Source: SIG565 sp045646145 (lineage in GTDB: Bacteria; Bacillota; Clostridia; Oscillospirales; Acutalibacteraceae). Taken from it: a stretch of DNA of 38,654 bases. Both the position numbers and the translations under genes were made by a program. This document shows positions 32,641 through 38,654 of the stretch, one piece after another (position 1 is the stretch's first letter; every line of letters starts with the position of its first letter). The stretch covers positions 1 through 38,654 of the forward strand of contig JAZRKE010000008.1 in the NCBI GenBank assembly GCA_045646145.1. The letters are read 5' to 3'. A model generated the notes under the pieces. The model ran no database searches. It saw only the letters and a program-made list of their open reading frames with translations, and was not told the DNA's origin.

Positions 32641-33603
32641 ATGACATTATTCAAAAAAGAAATTTCTCCCTTAAAGGCAAAAAATGCAGCAATTTCAATT
32701 GTTGTGCCGATCATCCGTTGGATATTCCTTATATCAGTGGGATACATAATACTTTATCCACTCATTTATATGATTTCGGCATCGTTCCGTCCTATAGCGG
32801 AGTTTGATGACCCTACAGTAGTTTGGATTTCTAAAAACTTTACAGTGAATAACTTCGAAATTGCCTGGAAATCGCTTAAGTATCCTGAAGGATTTTTTAA
32901 TACGGTAAAGACTGAAATTTTCTCAGCTTTAATTGAGGTGGTTTCCTGCTCTGTTGTAGCATATGGCTTGGCAAGATTTGAGTTTAAAGAAAAGAAGTTC
33001 TTAATGTTCATTCTTATTGTTACCATTCTTATTCCAACGCAAATGATTATGATCCCGTTAATGCTGGATATGCGTTATTTTGATTTTCTCGGAATCTTGA
33101 AATTTGTTGGTGACCTTATCGGAACTGAGCTTCGCCCCAATTTGCTGAATACTGTTTGGTCCTTCTTCTTGCCTAGCATTTTTGCAGTGGGACTTAAAGC
33201 GGGTTTGTTCATCTTTATTTTCGTTCAGTTCTATAAGGGTATGCCTAAAGAACTTGAAGAGGCAGCTTCCATCGATGGCGCAGGTCCTTTAAAAACATTC
33301 TTATCAGTAGTTGTGCCATCCTCAGGTGTTGTATTCTTAACGGTTACTATCTTTAGCATTATTTGGCATTGGAACGATACTTATCTGTGCGGTATGTATT
33401 TTGCCAACAGTGAGATGCTTTCTGTAAACCTCAGTAAGATATACAATGTTCTTGCCAACTACGGCGGTAGTCCAGATTCGACAGGTTCTGTAGGTCCTGT
33501 AATGGCAGCTTGCTTGTTAGTAATTTTACCCGTTCTCATTATGTATTGTATTCTTCAAAAGCAATTCATTAAGAGTATAGATAGAGTTGGTATCGTAGGA
33601 TAG
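32641..33603 (+). CDS. Sugar ABC transporter permease (pair 2, second)
   Basis: A 320-residue membrane protein of the LplC/UgpE type, with six helices and the EAA loop ELEEAASIDGAGPLKTFLSVVVPSSG. AGGAGG lies before the ATG at 32641. It is the last gene of the operon; only a short AAAAAAGTACTTTTTT palindrome near 33628 stands before the next promoter, so some read-through is possible. No ATPase gene is in the window. Confidence 0.91.
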   Translation: MTLFKKEISPLKAKNAAISIVVPIIRWIFLISVGYIILYPLIYMISASFRPIAEFDDPTVVWISKNFTVNNFEIAWKSLKYPEGFFNTVKTEIFSALIEVVSCSVVAYGLARFEFKEKKFLMFILIVTILIPTQMIMIPLMLDMRYFDFLGILKFVGDLIGTELRPNLLNTVWSFFLPSIFAVGLKAGLFIFIFVQFYKGMPKELEEAASIDGAGPLKTFLSVVVPSSGVVFLTVTIFSIIWHWNDTYLCGMYFANSEMLSVNLSKIYNVLANYGGSPDSTGSVGPVMAACLLVILPVLIMYCILQKQFIKSIDRVGIVG

Positions 33604-33697
33604 TTTATATATTCATTAAATTCAACAAAAAAAGTACTTTTTTTATGTTAATTAGGTTGATTTTTACGAAAAAAATAAAATTTTTGTGAATTTTATA

Positions 33698-33726
33698 TTG
33701 AAATTATTAAAAAGATATGTTAAACT
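33698..33726 (+). promoter_or_regulatory. Promoter of the LRR surface protein
   Basis: TTGAAA (33698-33703), a 17-bp spacer and TAAACT (33721-33726) with TG at 33718-33719. A small hairpin TTGCG/CGCAA (33731-33747) follows in the leader. Confidence 0.7.
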
Positions 33727-33769
33727 TATCTTGCGCGATACTCGCAAATATTTTTTGGAGGTGCATTTT

Positions 33770-36700
33770 ATGCATTTTATTGTCAAACGCATGTCAAAGA
33801 AAGTGCTGAGTGTAGTTCTTGCACTCATGGTGCTGTTATCAGCAGTATCAGTAGCATTTTCAGCACTTGCTGGCGCTGCTGAACCTACAGCTGAGTTATT
33901 CGCTGTAACTTCAGTAAAACCGGCCATCCCGATGGCGCTCGACTCAACAATTTCGCTCAATAACGTAAAGGTTGAGTTCGCTGCAGACGAGTTTATCCCG
34001 GGAGCTGATATTACCTGGATAAACGAGAATGAGGAATTGGTTTATGATTCTGAAGCAAATACTCTTAAAGCTAATGCTGAGGGTACATTCAAAATCCAAG
34101 CCAAGAAATCGGATACCGAGATTAAAGAAGTTTATGTATTTGTAAAGATGGGTTCATTGAACTCAATCAAAATCTTCGATTACGATTTCGCTACATCAAC
34201 TCAGGAACAATATGATCAGACATGGGGCGTTGCCAACGTTTATGATAACGGTAAGGCTGCTACTAACGGCTATAAAACACCTGCGATTTCTGAACAGGGA
34301 GCGCATTTTACAAGTAATGATTTCCATCTAGTATATCTTAAGAATCCGGCTACTGTTGACTTGATTAAGGATTTCGGCCAATATACTGTAACTACAGATT
34401 TTACACCGGACTCTCTTGCTTCTTGGTCTAATTCGTTCTGTATTGCCTATAATGTTAGCCTTAACAGTAACTATGCATTCGAAAACACTGCAAATTCAAC
34501 CGGAGCGTTTATTTCAGCCGGTCGTTTCTTCTCCACTGTAAATCAGTTTGTTTTCCATTATTATGATGTTCCCAACGGTTGGGTTGCTTACGGTAGATAT
34601 AAAGATGTTACTCTTGATCCCGTTGAAGTTGGTAAGAAATATGATTTATCACTCGCTGTAAATGGTGATAATCTTAAATTAGATGTTACCGGAGAAGGTG
34701 TTGCCGGCACCTATGAAGGAGCTAATGCATTTATAGCTAATAGTCCTAACAAGGGTAGCGTTGGCTTTGTTATGTGTCCTGCAGGCTATGTAAAGGATTT
34801 TGAGGTTGCTATTACCTTTACCGATGAAGAGCTTGAATTACTTGTACCGGCTACATACTTTGTTGTTTCTCAAAACAGACCTGCTATTCCTGCTAAAGTT
34901 AATGCAGCAGTTCCGCTCGAGAAGGTGAAGGTAGAGTTTGCTGACGGTACAACCGTTAAGGGCTCTGAACTCACTTGGGTAAATGAAAATCAGGAATTAG
35001 TTTTCAATGCTGAAGATAATACCTTTACTGCTACCGCAGAAGGTACATACACAGTTACAGCTAAAAAATCAGATACCGAGACTAGAGAAATCTATGTATT
35101 TGCAAAGATGGGTTCATTAAACTCTGTAAAAATCTTCGATTACGATTTCTCTACATCAACTAAGGAACAATTCGAACAGACTTGGGGCGCAGCCAACGTT
35201 TATGATAACGGCAAGGCTACTCAGACTTCGTATAAGAATCCTACTTTTGATGCTGAAAAGGGAGTACATTTCAACAACAATGATTTCCATCTAGTATATC
35301 TTAAGAATCCTGATACTGTTGAGCTAATTAAGAAGTTTGGCCAATTAACTATAACTTCTGATTTTACACCGGACTCTCTTGCTTCTTGGTCTAATTCATT
35401 TGCTTTGGCTTATAATGTTAGCCTTAACAGTAACTATACATTCGAAAACACCATGAATTCAACCGGAGCGTTTATTTCAGCCGGTCGTTTCTTCTCCACT
35501 GTAAATCAGTTTGTTTTCCATTATTTTGATGTTCCAGTTGGTTACGTTACTTATGGTAGATATAAAGATGTTACTCTTGATCCCGTTGAAGTTGGTAAGA
35601 AATATGATTTATCACTTGCTATAAATGGTGATAATCTTAAATTAGATGTTACCGGTGAAGGTGTTGCCGGCACATATGAGGGAACTAATGCATATGCAGC
35701 TAATAGCCCTAACAAGGGTAGCGTTGGCTTTGTTATGTGTCCTGCAGGTTATATAAAGGACTTTGAGGTTGCTATTACCTTTACCGATGAAGAGCTTGGT
35801 GCTCTTTTCAGCGCCGTTAAATCTGAAAATCTTGATGCAAATGTTCTGTATTTAAATACAGGCGATGTATTTAACCTTGCTAGTGTAAACTTCATTTATA
35901 ATGAAGAGTATTACAACGGTGCACAGTTTGTATTCTCAGATATTCCTGAGGGTCTTACTCTCGAGAATGGTTGCATTACAGCAGCTGCTAAGGGTTCATA
36001 CACACTTGTTGGTAAAATGGGTGAACTCTTTGAAATTCCTGTTGCAGTTGCAGTTACTGACAAGGGCGAAGTATTTGACAACGGTAACTACCAGTTCTCA
36101 CAGAGCAACGGTGTAATTACATCCTACACAAGAGCTGATGACACTAAGGCATTCAGCCAGAAATTAGTTATCCCGGATGAAGTGGATGGCGTTAATATGT
36201 ATGAAATCGGTCCGATTTCTCGTGATAATGCTAACACTTCTTATATTACCGATATTGAAATCGGAAAGTTTATTGAGGTAATCAGAGGAAGTGCATTTGC
36301 CGCTGCTGTTAACCTCAAGAACATTACAATCCCGAACACAATTACCACAATTGGTGACGGTGCATTCTTAGGTGACGTTTCACTTAAAGACGTTGTATTA
36401 CCTGGTAGTGTTTCCAGTATTGGAAATAACGCATTCAAGGATTGCGTTGACCTTTCTGTAACTATTTACAATCCTGAAGCTGCAATTGGTGAGGGTGCAT
36501 TCCCGGCAGGAACAACACTTTACGGTATCGCAGGTTCAACCGCTCAGGCATACGCTACAGCTAATGGTTTAACCTTCGTAGCACTTGATGGTGATGACAA
36601 GAAAGCAGCTGAAGATTCATGCGCTGAGTATATCAAGTTCGTTACAGAGCGTCCTAACAAGGTAGACACAACAGCTGAGTTCTCGGTTGGTCTTACCGTA

Positions 36701-38425
36701 CATTACGATACATATTGGGATTACTATATTAGCGGTGTTAAGATTAACGACCGTACTTGCGGTAAGATTATAGTTCCTACCAAAGCAAAATATATTGATC
36801 CGGCAACAGGTGAGAAGACAACTGTTACTGTTTGGCTTGGAAACGGCAGTCTTACTGATGCTGTAGATAAGCGTGCTATTTACGGTGTAGAGCTTGCTGA
36901 GGGTCATGAAAAAATGGGCTTCTGGAACTTTAGAGATTGGACCAACCTCCAGTCAGTAAAGCTTCCGAACACTTTGACTCATATTTATCAGCAGCAGTTC
37001 AAGAACTGTACATCACTCAAATCCATTGATATTCCGGATTCTGTGCATACAATTGGATTAGATTCTTTTGCTGGTTGTACTAGTCTTGAAGAAGTTAACA
37101 TTTCTCCAAACTCCAACCTCCAGCAGCTTGGTGGTAATAATCCTAATGATGAGGTAGAGCGCGTATTCCTTAATACTAAAGTTAAGAAGCTTGTTCTCCC
37201 CGTAACAATGGACGAAATCACTAAAGCCTTCACAAGAAGTGTTCTTACAGTAAATGAAATTTATTTCTATAATAAAGACATTGAATTCAAGGATACTATG
37301 CCTGATAACCCCTGGTTTGCGAAGGGTACAAAGATTTATGGTTATAAGGGTTCAACTGCTGAGAAAATTGTTGAGCAGGATAAGAGCTATAAGGACAATG
37401 CTGATCCTTCACTTGCCGAACTTTACCAAGGCTACGAATTCATCGAATTAAAGGATGAGTTCTATGCTACCTATGAAGGTAAGTTAGACGAAACCGGTAA
37501 GCCGGTAGTTACCAATGAAGTTTATTATATGGATAAAGATAATAAACATGTCCTCTACGACAAACCTTATTATGCAATTAAAGGCTGGGTTGGCGTTGGC
37601 GGTAGTGTTGTATTCCCGGGAACTGCAACTCATTTAGGTAAGACTGTAGAAATCTACTCAGTTAAGAAGAGTTACTCAGGGCAACCTGCAAATGGTATGG
37701 ATAGAGTTATTAACCTTGAAATCGGCGAAGGAATTAAGGTTATTGAAGAGGAAGCTCTTGCAAATACAGTTTATATGAAGTCTGTTAAGCTCCCGTCAAC
37801 CTTAACAACAATTGAAGCTAAGGCATTTAACAAGTCTGGTATTGCCGGTAAGCTCGAAATTCCGGAGAGCGTAACCGAAATCGGTCAGGCTGCATTCAAA
37901 GTTACTAACTTAACCGAGGTTGTAATTTACAACTCTGAGGCTAAGATTGCTGCCGGCGTATTCGATAATACTATTACTATGTACGGTTATCCAGGATCAA
38001 CTGCTGAAACTTATGCAAGCAATAACAACATTAAGTTCGTTGCTTTAGAGCTTCCGAAGGAAGAAGAAGACAATAAGGATGACAATAAGCAGGAAGATAC
38101 CGACAATAAGAACGAAGGTACAACCGGCGGTTCTAGCACTACTACACCTAGTGACACAAACAATAGCACACCTGGTGATACTAACAATAGCACATCTGGT
38201 GGTACTAACAATAGCACATCTGGTGATACTAACAACACAACCGGCGGTAACACTCAGACCGGTGGTTCTTCCAACAAAACTGATGATGACGGCAATAAGA
38301 CTACAACAATTGTTAAGAGTTCTCCCATCTCAGTAGGTATGGTTGTTGCAATTTCACTTGGCCTCCTCGCTCTCTTAATTGCAGCAGTAGTTGTTGTAAT
38401 TATCATTGCTAAGAAGCGCAGATAA
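33770..38425 (+). CDS. Large surface protein: duplicated lectin-like region plus LRR
   Basis: A 1551-residue secreted protein with a signal peptide to about residue 40. Two tandem units of about 320 residues follow (about 43-360 and 363-680). Each joins an Ig-like/BIG segment (TWVNENQELVFNAEDNTF) to a concanavalin/LamG-like jelly roll. Residues about 770-1430 are BspA-type leucine-rich repeats (LKNITIPNTITTIGDGAFLG and similar), which bind host or glycan partners in known cases. Then come an acidic Lys/Glu/Asp spacer, an Asn/Ser/Thr/Gly spacer and a C-terminal membrane helix with a KKRR tail; there is no LPXTG. The ATG at 33770 follows GGAGGTG; an upstream in-frame start at 33686 lies before the promoter's own -10 and is rejected. 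Confidence 0.87.
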   Translation: MHFIVKRMSKKVLSVVLALMVLLSAVSVAFSALAGAAEPTAELFAVTSVKPAIPMALDSTISLNNVKVEFAADEFIPGADITWINENEELVYDSEANTLKANAEGTFKIQAKKSDTEIKEVYVFVKMGSLNSIKIFDYDFATSTQEQYDQTWGVANVYDNGKAATNGYKTPAISEQGAHFTSNDFHLVYLKNPATVDLIKDFGQYTVTTDFTPDSLASWSNSFCIAYNVSLNSNYAFENTANSTGAFISAGRFFSTVNQFVFHYYDVPNGWVAYGRYKDVTLDPVEVGKKYDLSLAVNGDNLKLDVTGEGVAGTYEGANAFIANSPNKGSVGFVMCPAGYVKDFEVAITFTDEELELLVPATYFVVSQNRPAIPAKVNAAVPLEKVKVEFADGTTVKGSELTWVNENQELVFNAEDNTFTATAEGTYTVTAKKSDTETREIYVFAKMGSLNSVKIFDYDFSTSTKEQFEQTWGAANVYDNGKATQTSYKNPTFDAEKGVHFNNNDFHLVYLKNPDTVELIKKFGQLTITSDFTPDSLASWSNSFALAYNVSLNSNYTFENTMNSTGAFISAGRFFSTVNQFVFHYFDVPVGYVTYGRYKDVTLDPVEVGKKYDLSLAINGDNLKLDVTGEGVAGTYEGTNAYAANSPNKGSVGFVMCPAGYIKDFEVAITFTDEELGALFSAVKSENLDANVLYLNTGDVFNLASVNFIYNEEYYNGAQFVFSDIPEGLTLENGCITAAAKGSYTLVGKMGELFEIPVAVAVTDKGEVFDNGNYQFSQSNGVITSYTRADDTKAFSQKLVIPDEVDGVNMYEIGPISRDNANTSYITDIEIGKFIEVIRGSAFAAAVNLKNITIPNTITTIGDGAFLGDVSLKDVVLPGSVSSIGNNAFKDCVDLSVTIYNPEAAIGEGAFPAGTTLYGIAGSTAQAYATANGLTFVALDGDDKKAAEDSCAEYIKFVTERPNKVDTTAEFSVGLTVHYDTYWDYYISGVKINDRTCGKIIVPTKAKYIDPATGEKTTVTVWLGNGSLTDAVDKRAIYGVELAEGHEKMGFWNFRDWTNLQSVKLPNTLTHIYQQQFKNCTSLKSIDIPDSVHTIGLDSFAGCTSLEEVNISPNSNLQQLGGNNPNDEVERVFLNTKVKKLVLPVTMDEITKAFTRSVLTVNEIYFYNKDIEFKDTMPDNPWFAKGTKIYGYKGSTAEKIVEQDKSYKDNADPSLAELYQGYEFIELKDEFYATYEGKLDETGKPVVTNEVYYMDKDNKHVLYDKPYYAIKGWVGVGGSVVFPGTATHLGKTVEIYSVKKSYSGQPANGMDRVINLEIGEGIKVIEEEALANTVYMKSVKLPSTLTTIEAKAFNKSGIAGKLEIPESVTEIGQAAFKVTNLTEVVIYNSEAKIAAGVFDNTITMYGYPGSTAETYASNNNIKFVALELPKEEEDNKDDNKQEDTDNKNEGTTGGSSTTTPSDTNNSTPGDTNNSTSGGTNNSTSGDTNNTTGGNTQTGGSSNKTDDDGNKTTTIVKSSPISVGMVVAISLGLLALLIAAVVVVIIIAKKRR
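33899..35800 (+). repeat. Internal tandem duplication, 963-bp period
   Basis: Two near-identical copies inside the surface protein gene, at about 33899-34846 and 34859-35800. Long runs match exactly at the base level around 34380-34800 and 35340-35760, while the first 250 bp of each copy have diverged more. This points to recent duplication or ongoing gene conversion. Confidence 0.85.
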
Positions 38426-38465
38426 GTGAAAAAATGGGTTTGTAATCCATTCAAAACAAAATAAG

Positions 38466-38499
38466 AGATACCCGAAGGGAAACCTTCGGGTATCTTTTT
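38466..38499 (+). terminator. Terminator of the LRR surface protein
   Basis: A 13-bp stem AGATACCCGAAGG/CCTTCGGGTATCT (38466-38478/38483-38495) with a GAAA loop and a T-run. Confidence 0.92.
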
Positions 38500-38507
38500 G
38501 TATAACG

Positions 38508-38654
38508 AAAACCACACGCTAAGCGTGTGGTTCCAAAGAGGCTTTTGCCGATGAGTAAAAAAGCTCCTATGGTATAATGCAAGAGGTCTGCCAACCACAA
38601 GCGTTAAAACATAGGAGGTCAATTATGAAAATCGACAAAAGTAGTATAGCACAC
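38508..38654 (+). mobile_element. Left end of an IS200/IS605-type element (cut by window)
   Basis: A subterminal hairpin AACCACACG/CGTGTGGTT (38510-38518/38524-38532) is followed by an extended -10 (TGGTATAAT, 38570-38578) and a small gene start. IS200/IS605 elements have hairpin ends rather than terminal inverted repeats, and their transposase starts close to the left end. The right part lies outside the window. Confidence 0.65.
38625..38654 (+). CDS. tnpA: Start of probable IS200-type transposase TnpA (partial)
   Basis: Only ten codons are inside the window: MKIDKSSIAH after a strong AGGAGG (38613-38618). The N-terminus with S-x-A/S-H is like that of Y1 transposases of the IS200 family, where it leads into the WNCKYH motif. 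Recognition from ten residues is tentative; the hairpin before it supports the call. Confidence 0.55.
   Translation, partial: MKIDKSSIAH

Noticed and set aside
38425..38425. LPXTG-type sorting signal at the end of the large LRR surface protein
   Set aside because: The C-terminus has a membrane helix and basic tail but no LPXTG or similar motif before it.

Overview
The window looks like a chromosomal segment of a low-to-moderate GC, Gram-positive gut-type Clostridia (Oscillospirales/Eubacteriales-like). The basis is strong GGAGG ribosome binding sites, sigma-A promoters with 17-bp spacers, a clostridial-type pyruvate phosphate dikinase, rplM-rpsI, large surface proteins with signal peptides and C-terminal anchors, and many small intergenic hairpins. 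The genus cannot be read from the sequence alone.

Layout. (1) 1-7.0 kb, minus strand: a LuxR-type regulator with two helix-turn-helix ends, a small Cys-rich protein and, translationally coupled to it, a 1719-residue VWA/pilin-like surface protein. (2) 7.1-14.7 kb, plus strand, housekeeping: nitroreductase and short-chain dehydrogenase, pyruvate phosphate dikinase, a YitT/YczE-like membrane protein, a PnuC-type vitamin transporter behind an attenuator-like leader, then rplM-rpsI. (3) 14.85-20.3 kb: an integrative island or its accreted remains. It holds a lipoprotein, two different tyrosine recombinases, an unrecognised 137-residue protein and an excisionase. TTGGTGCAAA direct repeats lie at 14.87, 19.83 and 20.30 kb. 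(4) 20.3-22.3 kb, minus strand: a small XRE-type regulator and a membrane-anchored polysaccharide deacetylase. (5) 22.5-33.6 kb, plus strand: one long operon with a CBM-fused solute-binding protein, two pairs of sugar ABC permeases, an NHL/Yip1 membrane protein and a DUF5696-type lipoprotein. No ATPase is encoded, so a shared one from elsewhere is expected. (6) 33.7-38.4 kb: a 1551-residue surface protein with a nearly identical internal duplication and BspA-like leucine-rich repeats. (7) From about 38.5 kb: the left end and first ten codons of a probable IS200/IS605-type element.

The most unusual signal is a pair of related structured leader RNAs on the minus strand (15890-16107 and 20665-20806). 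They precede two unrelated genes, a lipoprotein and an XRE regulator. Each starts at a sigma-A promoter and folds into a long multi-part hairpin with an identical 13-nt apical string. Each ends in a terminator that competes with an antiterminator. The stems are paired with different sequences in the two copies, as expected of a conserved RNA. Each gene also ends just beside a TTGGTGCAAA att-like repeat, so repeat + gene + leader RNA looks like a recurring module. I do not recognise this RNA. A second oddity is a non-coding hairpin array at 20061-20280, in which a 9-nt direct repeat alternates with short hairpins of different sequence.
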